64,000 nucleotides of DNA from Bacteroidota bacterium (GTDB lineage Bacteria > Bacteroidota > Bacteroidia > Bacteroidales > Dysgonomonadaceae): NCBI GenBank assembly GCA_023424395.1, contig JAFADY010000063.1, positions 1 through 64,000 of the forward strand, read 5' to 3'. Made by a program: the position numbers and the translations under genes. The stretch's first letter is position 1. Every line of letters starts with the position of its first letter. The notes under the pieces were generated by a model. That model saw only the letters and a list, made by a program, of their open reading frames with translations, ran no database searches and was not told the origin of the DNA. Shown here piece by piece: positions 17,493 to 26,839 of the stretch.

Positions 17493-18026
17493 TTATTTCT
17501 CTTGATGGATCTTTTGCATGACCGCCACATCTTGAAATCCGTTTTGAGCGGAAAGCCAGTTTTTTAACTGTCCGGTTTTTTCGTACAAGGCTTTGGCAAA
17601 TAACGCCACGCTTGCCGCGTTTTGTTCGGGGACGAACGCGTAAAGCTGATGAAGTTTCAGGCGCTCGAAGGCATATTCTTCCATACAGGCAAGCGCTTGC
17701 AGGGCATAGCCCTTTTCCCGGAAACGTTCATCGACGAGTATGCCGATTCCGGCGCGACGGTGAAGCGGGTCGAAGTCGTAGAGGTCGATCGTGCCTGCGG
17801 GAATGTCCGATCCTTTTTCCACGATCATCAGTCGCAATTGCTTGGTTTGATAAATACCCTGCAAAGAATCGGCCAGGTATTGGCGGATGGCAAATTTGGA
17901 AAAAGGATGAATGGCCGCGCCGTTTTTCCACAGCCGTGTATCGTTTTCCCATGTGTAGAGAGCATCCAAATCTTCGGGCTCGAGGGCGCGAAGATAAATA
18001 TCTTTATTTTGAAAAAACACGCTCAT
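17493..18026 (-). CDS. GNAT-family N-acetyltransferase (RimJ/SpeG-like)
   Basis: This 177-residue protein begins with DIYLRALEPEDLDALYTWENDTRLW, typical of RimJ/RimL/SpeG-type acetyltransferases. The acetyl-CoA site is IGILVDERFREKGYALQAL, with the later LYAFVPEQNAASVALFAK. The substrate cannot be told; ribosomal protein or polyamine N-acetylation are the family options. It follows the glycosyltransferase gene with 1 bp between them and precedes tsaC. Confidence 0.85.
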   Translation of the reverse strand: MSVFFQNKDIYLRALEPEDLDALYTWENDTRLWKNGAAIHPFSKFAIRQYLADSLQGIYQTKQLRLMIVEKGSDIPAGTIDLYDFDPLHRRAGIGILVDERFREKGYALQALACMEEYAFERLKLHQLYAFVPEQNAASVALFAKALYEKTGQLKNWLSAQNGFQDVAVMQKIHQEK

Positions 18027-18027
18027 T

Positions 18028-19050
18028 TTATCCTTTTCTGCTTGTTTTGCTTCCCACGATCATTCCCGATTCAGGAGAAAAAATTAAAAATTCGGCTTTG
18101 CCCGCGCTTGCCTTCATTTTCTTGATAATTTGCCCGAAAGTGAGTTCCTCCCTACTTAAAACAATTTCTTGCGGTTTGAAAGAATTGGCTGCTTCACGGG
18201 TAGATTTTTGCTGTAACCTCGAAAAAAACGTTCGAAGCACTATTGCTTTATTAACTGCGAAACTGTATGGTTTATTGTGGCTTCCGAAGTGTTTTTTATA
18301 GAAGATGGACATGGCTTCGTAAAAAGTTTTCACGTAACGGATGCCGCTCTTGTCGGTACTTTCGCCTTTGTAGTGGATAATGGTTTCGGGAAGGTAATAA
18401 TTTTTGAAACCGGCTTTGGTAATACGGTACGAGAGATCGATGTCTTCGCCGTACATGAAAAACGTTTCGTCCAACAATCCTGTTTTATCGAGGGCCAATT
18501 TGCGGATAAACATAAAGGCTCCTGAAAGAATATCGATGTAGTGGGCTTCGTTGTCGTTTAAATAGCCGAGGTTGTATTTATCGAAATTCTTTGTGCGCGG
18601 AAACAGTTTCGATAATCCGAAAATTTTGCAAAAAGATGCCCACGGCGTGGGAAACCCCCGTTTGGATTCGGGAAGGAATTCGCCTCGCCCGTTGATCATT
18701 TTTACGCCGCAGGCGCCGATGTCGGGATTGGCTTCCATGACGCGAAAAACGTTTTGCAGCACGTATTCGCCCAAAACCGTATCGGGGTTGAGCAATAAAA
18801 TATAATCGCCCGACGCTTGTTTGACAGCCATGTTGTTGGCAGTAGAAAACCCCGCGTTGGTGGCGTTTTCTATAAATTTCACATCGGGAAATTTGGGTTT
18901 CAGATAAGAAACGGAATCGTCGGAAGAGGCGTTGTCCACTACAAATATTTCCGTAGGAAAAGGCAGAACCGACATTTTAATCGATAGCAGGCATTGCTCC
19001 AAAAAGTACTTTACATTGTAGTTAACAATGACTATCGATAATTTGCACAT
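18028..19050 (-). CDS. Glycosyltransferase family 2
   Basis: This 340-residue GT-A enzyme starts LSIVIVNYNVKYFLEQCL. It has the donor motif VVDNASSDDSVSYL, the metal-binding region LLLNPDTVLGEYVL and the acceptor-side FFMYGEDIDLSYRITKAGF. The C-terminal 60 residues are basic and not hydrophobic. It resembles rhamnosyl- or WbbL-type transferases, but the sugar cannot be inferred. The nearby sugar phosphotransferase suggests a shared role in surface glycan assembly. Confidence 0.92.
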   Translation of the reverse strand: MCKLSIVIVNYNVKYFLEQCLLSIKMSVLPFPTEIFVVDNASSDDSVSYLKPKFPDVKFIENATNAGFSTANNMAVKQASGDYILLLNPDTVLGEYVLQNVFRVMEANPDIGACGVKMINGRGEFLPESKRGFPTPWASFCKIFGLSKLFPRTKNFDKYNLGYLNDNEAHYIDILSGAFMFIRKLALDKTGLLDETFFMYGEDIDLSYRITKAGFKNYYLPETIIHYKGESTDKSGIRYVKTFYEAMSIFYKKHFGSHNKPYSFAVNKAIVLRTFFSRLQQKSTREAANSFKPQEIVLSREELTFGQIIKKMKASAGKAEFLIFSPESGMIVGSKTSRKG

Positions 19051-19060
19051 GATACGGATG

Positions 19061-19489
19061 TTATCTTTTTCGAGAGAAAAATCCTCTTTTTTCTTTTTTA
19101 GGCTCGCTGTAGCCTTCGGCAGACATGATGACCTGATAGGCGCTTCCGCCGCTTTCCGTTGCTTTAATGGCTTTGTAAATAACGCCCCAATCGGGCAGCC
19201 CGCCCAAGTTGCGGTCGTCGATGAAAAGGTCTACGCCTAATTTTCGTCCGGCTTTGGTTCTGTCTTCGCCAGGATAGTTTTCGTTGGCCGCATAAAAATA
19301 AAGCCCTTGCTGCGCGCAATAAGATAACGCCTCTTCCAAAAGGCGGCCTTCGCGCACGGTCCACAAAATAAGTTTATGTTGGTCTTTTTGTATTTGTAAA
19401 AGCGTTTCAATTGCAAAAGGAATGGGCCTCCCTATTTTCGGATATTCGTGTTCGACGATGGTTCCGTCGAAATCTACTGCGATGATCAT
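19061..19489 (-). CDS. HAD-like hydrolase (BT0820 family)
   Basis: The 142-residue protein opens with MIIAVDFDGTIVEHEYPKIG, the nucleophile Asp motif of HAD phosphatases, followed by KLILWTVREGRLLEEAL and the acidic motif GVDLFIDDRNLGG. It matches a compact Bacteroidota HAD family with no cap domain; the substrate is unknown. The start at 19489 was chosen because the HAD strand begins there and because it gives a 4-bp ATGA overlap with the upstream gene. Confidence 0.82.
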   Translation of the reverse strand: MIIAVDFDGTIVEHEYPKIGRPIPFAIETLLQIQKDQHKLILWTVREGRLLEEALSYCAQQGLYFYAANENYPGEDRTKAGRKLGVDLFIDDRNLGGLPDWGVIYKAIKATESGGSAYQVIMSAEGYSEPKKEKRGFFSRKR

Positions 19490-19947
19490 ATTTGTTCTTG
19501 TTCTGTTTGTTTTGTGTCTGTTTCGGCGAGTGAATAAATCTCGTCGGCGGATGGTTTGCAGAAAGCATATATCACCAATGATATAACTGCCAACCACATG
19601 AAATTATTGTTTCGGGTAAGTGCAAAAAGCACAATATTTGCCAAGGTGGCAAACCCTATGATATATAAACGTAAAAAATAAATTTTTTTGTATTCTTGTA
19701 TGGCAAAAATCTTATCGGTTTTATCGATCTTTTTGAATTTGACGGCAAATAATTTCAGGGCAGCGGGAATAGCGATAAGGGTTAATATGATGGCGTATTG
19801 CTGCACAGCAAGATTGTTTAACTGCGGATTTTGCGTGAACGGAAAGACGTCAAAAAGCGCCAACAGAAAAAAAACGGCGACCATTGCTACATAGATGTAG
19901 AAATGAGCCTTTAATTGGTGGATGGTTTTTTCTTCTATGCTCCGCAT
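19486..19947 (-). CDS. Conserved four-helix membrane protein, function unknown
   Basis: This 153-residue protein has four hydrophobic segments: FYIYVAMVAVFFLLALFDVF, YAIILTLIAIPAALKLFAV, IYFLRLYIIGFATLANIVLFAL and FMWLAVISLVIYAF. There is an amphipathic N-terminus and a polar Glu/Thr-rich tail. No family with a known activity is recognised. Its ATG overlaps the recR stop by one base and its stop overlaps the HAD gene start, so recR, this gene and the HAD gene look translationally coupled. Confidence 0.75.
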   Translation of the reverse strand: MRSIEEKTIHQLKAHFYIYVAMVAVFFLLALFDVFPFTQNPQLNNLAVQQYAIILTLIAIPAALKLFAVKFKKIDKTDKIFAIQEYKKIYFLRLYIIGFATLANIVLFALTRNNNFMWLAVISLVIYAFCKPSADEIYSLAETDTKQTEQEQI

Positions 19948-20579
19948 TATCTCGACAATAATTTGTACGTTTCGTCAAAAGGCGTGCGGTTTAAAATGGA
20001 ACGCCCCAAGGTGATCTCATCCGCATATTCTATTTCATCTCCTACGGAGACACCTCTTGCAATAATGCTCACTTTCACGTTGCAAGGCTGTAGTTTTCTG
20101 AAAATGTAGAAGTTGGTGGTGTCGCCTTCCATCGTTGCGCTCAGCGCCAGTATCACTTCCTTTATCCGCCCCAATTTTACACGTTCTTCAAGGCTTGCTA
20201 TCTGCAAATCCGACGGGCCGATCCCTTCGATGGGCGAAATGATGCCGCCGAGCACGTGATATAATCCCTTAAACTGTACGGTATTTTCAATAGCCATTAC
20301 TTCGCGTATGTTCTCCACTACACAAATAACCGATTCGTCCCGATTTTTATCGGAACAAATGCTGCAAATTTCGGTATCCGAAATATTATGACAACAACTG
20401 CAGTATTTTACTTCCTGTTTTAATGTTAATAAGGCGTCGGAAAAATCGGCCACGCGCGAAGTATCTTGCCGCAACAGGTGTAAAACAAGCCTAAGCGCTG
20501 TTTTTCTACCTATTCCGGGCAGTTTCGCGAATTCATTAACCGCATTTTCCAATAAAACAGAAGGATATTGAGAACTCAT
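19947..20579 (-). CDS. recR: Recombination mediator protein RecR
   Basis: The 210-residue protein has the RecR order: an N-terminal helix-hairpin-helix (FAKLPGIGRKTALRL), a four-Cys zinc finger (CSCCHNISDTEICSIC), a Toprim domain (VICVVENIREVMAIE, GGIISPIEGIGPSDL) and the C-terminal Walker B-like strand. With RecF and RecO it loads RecA at gaps. The start at 20579 (MSSQYPSVLL) gives the normal length; the frame is open for 49 more codons upstream without family similarity. Confidence 0.96.
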   Translation of the reverse strand: MSSQYPSVLLENAVNEFAKLPGIGRKTALRLVLHLLRQDTSRVADFSDALLTLKQEVKYCSCCHNISDTEICSICSDKNRDESVICVVENIREVMAIENTVQFKGLYHVLGGIISPIEGIGPSDLQIASLEERVKLGRIKEVILALSATMEGDTTNFYIFRKLQPCNVKVSIIARGVSVGDEIEYADEITLGRSILNRTPFDETYKLLSR

Positions 20580-20772
20580 TCGGTAATAAAAATTGAAGTG
20601 CAAAGATAACAACAATCGGTTTATTGCGCAAACCGGAAAAAATGCTCTATAATTTTTACTTTCTTCTACTTTTATTGCAAATAAATTTGTAGTTTTGTTG
20701 TCGATAATGACATTTTGTTCAAACAACGATTGACCTTACCATTTTATAGCAACTTTTAAAAATTATTTTTTT

Positions 20773-21840
20773 ATGAAGATTTACAATTTTAGCGCCGGCC
20801 CTTCTATTTTACCCCAAGTAACAATAGACAAAACGGCGGAAGCAGTAAAAAACTTTAACGGGATCGGCCTTTCTATCATGGAAATCAGCCACAGATCGAA
20901 AGATTTTCAAGCGGTAATGGACGAAGCGGTGGCTTTGTTTAAAGAACTGTTGGAAATACCGGATGGTTACTCGGTTTTGTTTCTTGGCGGAGGCGCGAGT
21001 TTGCAGTTCTGCATGGTTCCGTATAATTTGATGGAAAAGAAGGCAGCCTACCTCAACACCGGTACTTGGGCGAGCAAAGCGCTCAAAGAGGCTAAATTGT
21101 TTGGCGAAGTGGATGAAGTTGCATCTTCCAAAGAGTCCATTTTCAATTACATTCCCAAGGATTACACCATCCCCACCGATGCCGATTATTTTCACATCAC
21201 CACCAACAACACTATTTACGGCACGGAGATACGCAAAGATTTGGACTGCCCGATACCGTTGGTAGCCGATATGTCGTCGGATATTTTTTCGCGTCCGATG
21301 GATGTGTCGAAATATGCGCTGATTTACGGCGGGGCACAAAAAAACCTGGCGCCGGCAGGTGTGGCTTTTGTTATTGTGAAAGAAGACGTGTTGGGAAAAG
21401 TATCGCGTCCGATACCCACTATGCTCGATTATCGCACACACATCAAAGAAGGTTCCATGTTTAATACGCCGCCCGTAGTGCCCATCTATTCGGCTTTGCA
21501 AACGCTGCGCTGGTTAAAAGGACTTGGCGGTTTGTCGGCTATGGAAAAAATAAATATCGATAAAGCATCGCTTTTGTATGACGCTATCGATAACAGTAAA
21601 ATATTTACCGGAACCGCTAAAGAGGAAGATCGTTCTCTCATGAACGTTTGTTTTGTGATGAAAGATGAATACAAAGACCTGGAACCCGAATTTCAGAAAT
21701 TTGCTACAGAAAGGGGCATGTCGGGCATAAAAGGGCACCGTTCTATCGGCGGTTTCCGCGCCTCCATTTACAACGCCATGCCGAAAGACGGCGTGCAAGC
21801 CCTCGTTAATTGCATGAAAGAATTTGAGAAAAATCATTAA
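20773..21840 (+). CDS. serC: Phosphoserine aminotransferase
   Basis: This 355-residue class V PLP enzyme converts 3-phosphohydroxypyruvate to phosphoserine. Motifs are MKIYNFSAGPSILP, LFLGGGASLQFCMVPYNL, ADMSSDIFSRPMDVSKYALIY-GGAQKN with the PLP Lys, and the C-terminal GHRSIGGFRASIYNAM that binds the phosphate. It is followed by a strong terminator and then serA on the same strand, the two first steps of serine synthesis. Confidence 0.97.
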   Translation: MKIYNFSAGPSILPQVTIDKTAEAVKNFNGIGLSIMEISHRSKDFQAVMDEAVALFKELLEIPDGYSVLFLGGGASLQFCMVPYNLMEKKAAYLNTGTWASKALKEAKLFGEVDEVASSKESIFNYIPKDYTIPTDADYFHITTNNTIYGTEIRKDLDCPIPLVADMSSDIFSRPMDVSKYALIYGGAQKNLAPAGVAFVIVKEDVLGKVSRPIPTMLDYRTHIKEGSMFNTPPVVPIYSALQTLRWLKGLGGLSAMEKINIDKASLLYDAIDNSKIFTGTAKEEDRSLMNVCFVMKDEYKDLEPEFQKFATERGMSGIKGHRSIGGFRASIYNAMPKDGVQALVNCMKEFEKNH

Positions 21841-21855
21841 TCTTTAGTCAATTCT

Positions 21856-21894
21856 ACCTTTGTCAAGGTGCCGTAACCTTGACAAAGGTTTTTG
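21856..21894 (+). terminator. Intrinsic terminator after serC
   Basis: ACCTTTGTCAAGGT (21856-21869) pairs perfectly with ACCTTGACAAAGGT (21876-21889), with a six-base loop and a following T-run. It belongs to the recurrent CTTTGTCAA hairpin family of this genome. Confidence 0.8.
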
Positions 21895-21925
21895 TATACT
21901 TAATTTTAAATCACACACTATTATT

Positions 21926-22849
21926 ATGAAATTTTTAATTGCAACCGAAAAACCCTTTGCACCCAATGCGGTTACACAAATCAGGGAAATTGTTGAAGAT
22001 GCAGGCCACGAGCTTGTTTTACTGGAGAAATATACCGACAAAAACGATTTGCTAAACGCCGTTCAACATGTTGATGCTATGATTGTCCGCAGCGATGTCA
22101 TAGACAAAGAAGTTTTAAACGCTGCTAAAAACCTGAAAGTCGTAGTTCGGGCAGGGGCCGGTTACGATAATGTTGATGTTGAAACTGCAACGGCAAACGG
22201 CGTTTGTGTAATGAACACGCCCGGGCAAAACTCCAATGCCGTAGCAGAAATGGTATTCGGAATGTTATTGTATCTTATCCGCAACGGATTCGACGGAACC
22301 AGCGGAACCGAGTTAAAAGGCAAAAAACTGGGGTTACACGCCTTCGGAAATATCGGAAAAATTGTAGCAAGGATAGCAAACGGATTCGACATGGAAGTTT
22401 TTGCCTATTCTCCGTCGCTTGCGCGTAACCCTGAAAGAGGAAAAGAGCACAACGTTACTGTTGTTCAAACTCCTGAAGAATTGTACGACAAATGCGATAT
22501 CGTTTCACTCCATATGCCAAAAAATGCGCAAACGAAAGAAATGATCAACTACGATTTGTTGAAACGTTTACCTCAAAACGGTATTCTTATAAATACCGCC
22601 CGGCAGGAAGTGATGAACGAAGCGGATATCGTACGCCTACTGGACGAACGTCCTAAATTCAGATACGGAACCGATATTAAACTTGGAAATCACCTGGAAA
22701 TAGTTGAGAAATTCGGGAAACGTTATCTGGCTTCCGCCAAAAAATGTGGGGCCCAAACCGGCGAAGCCAATGTAAACGCGGGATTGGCTGCCGCCAGACA
22801 AATTGTTGCATTTTTTAAAAGCGGCGACGAAACCAACAGAGTAAATTAA
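21926..22849 (+). CDS. serA: D-3-phosphoglycerate dehydrogenase, short form
   Basis: This 307-residue D-2-hydroxyacid dehydrogenase makes 3-phosphohydroxypyruvate. It has VVRAGAGYDNVD, the NAD-binding LGLHAFGNIGKIVARIA and NTARQEVMNEADI with the catalytic Arg. The classical GLDVFExEP and PHxGAxT motifs are replaced by YGTDIKLGNHLE and KKCGAQTGEANVNAG, as in the Bacteroidota short type, so the catalytic pair differs in detail. There is no ACT domain and hence no classical serine feedback site. The start at 21926 (MKFLIATEKPF) lies 32 bp after the serC terminator. Confidence 0.92.
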   Translation: MKFLIATEKPFAPNAVTQIREIVEDAGHELVLLEKYTDKNDLLNAVQHVDAMIVRSDVIDKEVLNAAKNLKVVVRAGAGYDNVDVETATANGVCVMNTPGQNSNAVAEMVFGMLLYLIRNGFDGTSGTELKGKKLGLHAFGNIGKIVARIANGFDMEVFAYSPSLARNPERGKEHNVTVVQTPEELYDKCDIVSLHMPKNAQTKEMINYDLLKRLPQNGILINTARQEVMNEADIVRLLDERPKFRYGTDIKLGNHLEIVEKFGKRYLASAKKCGAQTGEANVNAGLAAARQIVAFFKSGDETNRVN

Positions 22850-22870
22850 AACACCAATAATCGGAAAAAA

Positions 22871-22904
22871 CAAAGGCGGATTTTAAGTCCGCCTTTGTTG
22901 TATG
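22871..22904. terminator. Bidirectional terminator between serA and the DUF3575 gene
   Basis: CAAAGGCGGA (22871-22880) and TCCGCCTTTG (22888-22897) form a perfect 10-bp stem with a seven-base loop. A-runs stand on the left and T-rich sequence on the right, so it can serve both convergent genes. Confidence 0.85.
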
Positions 22905-22927
22905 TTTTTTTGGTGTGAGCCCCGGTT

Positions 22928-23461
22928 TTAGAATGCAAAACCTACGGCAACGGTTGCCGATGGCAGAATGCCGCTTGTTTTGTCGAATGAGTCTCCCACA
23001 TCGCCGGTTATAATACTATAGTTGGGGCCGATACCCAAATCCAGCGTAAAACCACTGTCCCACGCCCATTGATAACCTATTTCCGCACCAATCCCGAATA
23101 TGCCGAAACTTTGTTTTTGTGCGTTGCTGTCTTCTAAATTACCAAAAGAATAAGACAATTGCGGATTTACATAAAAACCGGTCGGCACTTCTCTTTTTGC
23201 GTGTGTAAAATAGTATCTGTAGGCTAAGCCGAGTCCTCCCGCTTTAATGTCAGTCCCGAAAAGTTGATACATGTACTGTGCATCGAACAACAAAGAAGAC
23301 TTTGTGTCTAAGACTTTTTCGTAAGTTACATTAAAATTACCGAACGCCAAACCAACAGGATTGGTTTTAATCACATTTCTAAATTCTTGAGAATAACTGT
23401 TCGTTGAAAATAAAACAGAACAGAACAAGAATGCGCATAGGAATTTAATTGATGTTTTCAT
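22928..23461 (-). CDS. DUF3575-like outer-membrane beta-barrel protein
   Basis: This 177-residue protein has a signal peptide (MKTSIKFLCAFLFCSVLFSTNSYSQ). After it come alternating hydrophobic strands with frequent Gly and aromatic residues: NPVGLAFGNFNVTYEKVL, GGLGLAYRYYF, FYVNPQLSYSFG, FGIFGIGAEIGYQW and a terminal AVGFAF. This is the pattern of a small 8-stranded barrel. NPVGLAFGNFNVTYE resembles DUF3575. Function is unknown. Confidence 0.78.
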   Translation of the reverse strand: MKTSIKFLCAFLFCSVLFSTNSYSQEFRNVIKTNPVGLAFGNFNVTYEKVLDTKSSLLFDAQYMYQLFGTDIKAGGLGLAYRYYFTHAKREVPTGFYVNPQLSYSFGNLEDSNAQKQSFGIFGIGAEIGYQWAWDSGFTLDLGIGPNYSIITGDVGDSFDKTSGILPSATVAVGFAF

Positions 23462-23604
23462 TGAATAATTATTAATAAATTAAAAATCGCAACAAATATA
23501 CGATTAATTTTTAATAGTTGCTGCAAAAACTATTTTTTATACAGAAGTTTTTTCCAAGGCTTAGAAATTTACAGATTATTAACGTGAAAAAAATACGAAA
23601 AAAC

Positions 23605-23633
23605 TTGTTTGTTACGAAAACATCGTATATTTG
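23605..23633 (+). promoter_or_regulatory. Promoter with candidate BlaI operator
   Basis: A TATATTTG -7 box lies at 23626-23633 with TTG about 18 bp upstream (23605-23607). The dyad TACGA-5-TCGTA at 23613-23627 overlaps the -7 box, where a BlaI-type repressor would block RNA polymerase. Related TACGAAAAAA half-sites occur at about 23594 and 23652. Confidence 0.5.
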
Positions 23634-23660
23634 GCGAAGATAATTTAAATACGAAAAAAT

Positions 23661-24023
23661 ATGGAAAGATTAACCCCTCAAGAAGAAAGTGTGATGTTGC
23701 AGGTTTGGCAAATAGGAGAGTGTGCTATTAAAGACGTGCACGAAAAACTATCGGAGCCAAAACCGCCGTACACAACAGTAGCTTCTATTTTCAATAATCT
23801 GGAAAACAAAGGCTACCTCAATAAACGCCGTTTCGGCAATGTGAAAGTTTTTAACCCGAAAATAACGGAAGCCGCTTACAAAAGGCATTTTCTTTCGGGA
23901 GTAGTGAAAAGCTATTTCGACAATTCTTACAAAGAATTGGTTTCGTTCTTTGCCAAAGAGCAAAAAATCTCTTCGGAAGAACTGCAAGAAATTGTAAGAT
24001 TGATTGAGAAAAACCAGAAATAA
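23661..24023 (+). CDS. BlaI/MecI-family transcriptional repressor
   Basis: This 120-residue protein has the winged helix of the penicillinase-repressor family: LTPQEESVMLQVWQIGECAIKDVHEKL, PPYTTVASIFNNLENKGYLNKRRFGNVKVF. A C-terminal dimerisation region (YKELVSFFAKEQKISSEELQEIVRLIE) follows. In the known system a BlaR1 protease inactivates the repressor. Here the M56/BlaR1 gene is 39 bp downstream. The dyad in its promoter suggests autoregulation. No beta-lactamase gene is adjacent, so the output is not necessarily beta-lactam resistance. Confidence 0.93.
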   Translation: MERLTPQEESVMLQVWQIGECAIKDVHEKLSEPKPPYTTVASIFNNLENKGYLNKRRFGNVKVFNPKITEAAYKRHFLSGVVKSYFDNSYKELVSFFAKEQKISSEELQEIVRLIEKNQK

Positions 24024-24062
24024 ATTCCTTTAAAAGGATTTTATTTTTAATCATTTTTTACA

Positions 24063-26237
24063 ATGGAAACTATATTTATATATGCATTAAAAGTAAATGC
24101 GGCTTTGCTGATCTTTTATCTACTTTACGTATCTGTACTTAAAAATGATACTTTTCTAAGACTAAAACGATGGTACTTTCTTTCAGCCATTATCTTTTCG
24201 TACATTTATCCGTTCTTTTCCATTGATGTGCCGGGAAATATTTTTCCCGTCCGGGAAATAACGCCAAAAGAAGAAGTGCAAACAACGATTATTGTAGGCG
24301 AACCTTCCATGGCCGTAGTTATGGAAGAGACGGCCAAACCAATATTTACCATACCCTGGGAGCAAATATTTATTGTTTTATTCGTAACAATAACCGTTGT
24401 TTTTGCACTTCGTTTTTTATGGCAGTTGATTTCTATTTTGCATATTAAAGCAAAAAGTGAAAAACGCAACGTTTTTGGAATAAATGTGTATCATTTATCG
24501 GAAGAAATAACGCCGTTTTCTTTTTTTAAATGGATTTTTGTCAATACCCAGTCGCACAACGATAAAGAATTGAGTCAAATACTACTACACGAACAAACTC
24601 ACGCCCAACAATGGCATTCTGCAGATGTGGTTTTGTTGGAACTGCTGAGTGTCATCTTTTGGTGGAATCCCATCGTATGGCTTCTAAAGCGTGAGTCAAC
24701 GATGAACCTCGAATATTTGGCCGACAGCAATGTGTTACAACACGGCATAAACTCCAAAGATTATCAATATTGTTTGCTTCGGCTAACGTATCAAGAAACT
24801 GTTTTGCCGTTAGTAAATAATTTCAATGTGTCACAATTAAAACAACGGATTATGATGATGAACAGAACAAAATCGCCCGCACAAAAAATAACCAAATACA
24901 TAACTATTTTTCCCGTATTGTTATTGCTGATAACCGCAAACAGCGTTTATGCGCAAGATAAGGATCGAAATGGAGAAATTTTCATCGAAGCGGAAAAAAA
25001 TCCCGAATTTCCCGGTGGACAACCGGCTTTGATGAAATACCTTGCCGAAAGTGTTAAATATCCGGTAAAGGCGCAGGAAAACAACGAGCAAGGCAGGGTA
25101 ATTACCAACTTTGTGATCGAGAAAGACGGAAGTATATTCGATATAAAAGTAACCCAAGGCGTTGCCGCATCGATCGATGCCGAAGCCGAAAGAATCATTC
25201 GGGGAATGCCGAGATGGAACCCTGCCGAACAGCGAGGCCAAAAAGTAAGGTTCCGATTCACGTTGCCTATCGTTTTCAGGCTGCAAGGAGAAAGTGGCGT
25301 TAGTTCGCAAAATCAATCCGTAGGATTCGGCGTGAGAGAAACAGAGAGGGGAAAATTGTTGGAAGAAGTTGTGGTTGTAAGTTATGCCCAATCCGAGCAG
25401 AAAAGCGTACAGACAGAGCAAAAAGTGAAAGATAATGAAACGTTAGAAGCGATAGTAAGTAAAGTTTTGGAAGGCACAGATGAGGTTTTTGTGGTGGTGG
25501 AAGATCAACCCGAATTTCCCGGTGGAACACCGGCTTTGATGGCATTTCTTGGTGAAAATGTCCGTTATCCGAAAGAAGCGCACGAAAAAGGAATCCAAGG
25601 TCGGGTAATCGCGAATTTCGTTATAATGAAAGACGGCAGCATTTCCGATGTAAATATCATGCGCGGCGTTGATTCGCTGCTCGATGCGGAAGCCGTTCGC
25701 GTGTTGGAATCCATGCCGATGTGGAAACCCGGAAAACAACGGGGACAACCGGTAAATGTGCGGTTTACGCTGCCTATCGTTTTCAGATTAAAAGAAAACA
25801 CAAAACCCATCGAACAAAACGCACAGCCTTCGCAGACAACTTCCGACCGTATGCAAGCGCCTAAATTCCCCGGCGGAGAAAGCGCTTACTTGGATTTTCT
25901 CACCAAAAATGCAAAATATCCGGTCATCGCTCAGGAAAACGGAATTGAAGGATTGGTGTCGGCGCTTTTTTCGATAAATTCTCAAGGTGAAACCACTTTT
26001 GTGAGAATGGAAAGGAGCGTTGATCCATCTTTAGATAAAGAAGTTCGGCGTATTATTGGATTGATGCCCAAATGGGCTCCGGCTAAATACAATGGAGAGG
26101 CAACAAGTACAACTACCGGCATTTCCTTCTTCTTTCGTCTACAAGAAGAGGGTGAAACTTTAGCTGTAACCGAAACAAGAATACCCGAAAATGCCGTAGT
26201 GGTGGCGGGTTACAGGCCAAAAAAAGTTACTCGCTAA
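24063..26237 (+). CDS. BlaR1/M56 membrane metallopeptidase with three TonB C-terminal domains
   Basis: This 724-residue protein starts with membrane helices and an M56 peptidase domain whose zinc motif is LLHEQTHAQQWHSADVV (HExxH). A hydrophobic segment ends in AQ near residue 298. Three TonB_C-like domains follow (NPEFPGGQPALMKYLAESVKYP about 315-410, QPEFPGGTPALMAFLGENVRYP about 480-575, APKFPGGESAYLDFLTKNAKYP about 600-700). In Bacteroidota the M56-TonB fusion is common. The membrane protease would sense a signal and inactivate the upstream BlaI. The TonB domains may act in the periplasm as contacts with outer-membrane receptors or cell-wall parts. Confidence 0.9.
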   Translation: METIFIYALKVNAALLIFYLLYVSVLKNDTFLRLKRWYFLSAIIFSYIYPFFSIDVPGNIFPVREITPKEEVQTTIIVGEPSMAVVMEETAKPIFTIPWEQIFIVLFVTITVVFALRFLWQLISILHIKAKSEKRNVFGINVYHLSEEITPFSFFKWIFVNTQSHNDKELSQILLHEQTHAQQWHSADVVLLELLSVIFWWNPIVWLLKRESTMNLEYLADSNVLQHGINSKDYQYCLLRLTYQETVLPLVNNFNVSQLKQRIMMMNRTKSPAQKITKYITIFPVLLLLITANSVYAQDKDRNGEIFIEAEKNPEFPGGQPALMKYLAESVKYPVKAQENNEQGRVITNFVIEKDGSIFDIKVTQGVAASIDAEAERIIRGMPRWNPAEQRGQKVRFRFTLPIVFRLQGESGVSSQNQSVGFGVRETERGKLLEEVVVVSYAQSEQKSVQTEQKVKDNETLEAIVSKVLEGTDEVFVVVEDQPEFPGGTPALMAFLGENVRYPKEAHEKGIQGRVIANFVIMKDGSISDVNIMRGVDSLLDAEAVRVLESMPMWKPGKQRGQPVNVRFTLPIVFRLKENTKPIEQNAQPSQTTSDRMQAPKFPGGESAYLDFLTKNAKYPVIAQENGIEGLVSALFSINSQGETTFVRMERSVDPSLDKEVRRIIGLMPKWAPAKYNGEATSTTTGISFFFRLQEEGETLAVTETRIPENAVVVAGYRPKKVTR

Positions 26238-26284
26238 TTTGTTTTTTGCATAATCGAAATTAAAATAATTATGTTTCTAAAAAT

Positions 26285-26796
26285 ATGAGAAAATTAAATA
26301 TAAAAAGCACAATCATTCTTTTATTAGTTTTAGCCGTTTATAGCGATGATGTTTCGGCACAAGAGCAAAAACTTGTAAAAGATGTACACATTTTGAGAGA
26401 AGGCGGAACTTTACCCGAATATCCAACAGGAGAGATGTATGGCAGTATGTCAACGATAATGTACGCTTCCCTTCAGAAATAAAATTAAATAGGAGTGATA
26501 ATAGCGTTATCATACACTTTGTAGTAGAACAAGATGGCTCTTTGAATAATTTTAGTATTTATGCCGGAAGTTACCCGGCTGTAGTACAATTCATAATAGA
26601 TGCAAACGGGAGTATTTCTGATGTATTTGGCGTAGTCCGATGCCGTTTTAACGAACAATGCCCTACCACTTCTTTGGTGTTGGCAAAAGAAGCGGAACGA
26701 ATAGTAAAATCAATGCCTAATTGGATTCCCGGTGAAGACAAAGGCAAAAAGGTTGCAGTAAGATACGCTCTGCCCATAAATTTTAAAATGCCATAA
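26285..26796 (+). pseudogene. TonB C-terminal-domain protein gene with a frameshift
   Basis: A signal peptide (KSTIILLLVLAVYSDDVSAQ) leads to LPEYPTGE near 26430, matching the PEFPGGE start of TonB_C domains. The rest of the domain (DVWQYVNDNVRFPSE, VIIHFVVEQDGSLNNF, AERIVKSMPNWIPGEDKGKKV) is read in a different frame, to the stop at 26796. The shift fits loss of one base in a GAGAGA run near 26432. The gene resembles the TonB_C units of the preceding gene and probably arose from one. Real decay and a sequencing error are both possible. Confidence 0.7.
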
Positions 26797-26839
26797 ATGA
26801 TCTGCCTGATTAACTTTTAGATGAATATAATTGATGTAA

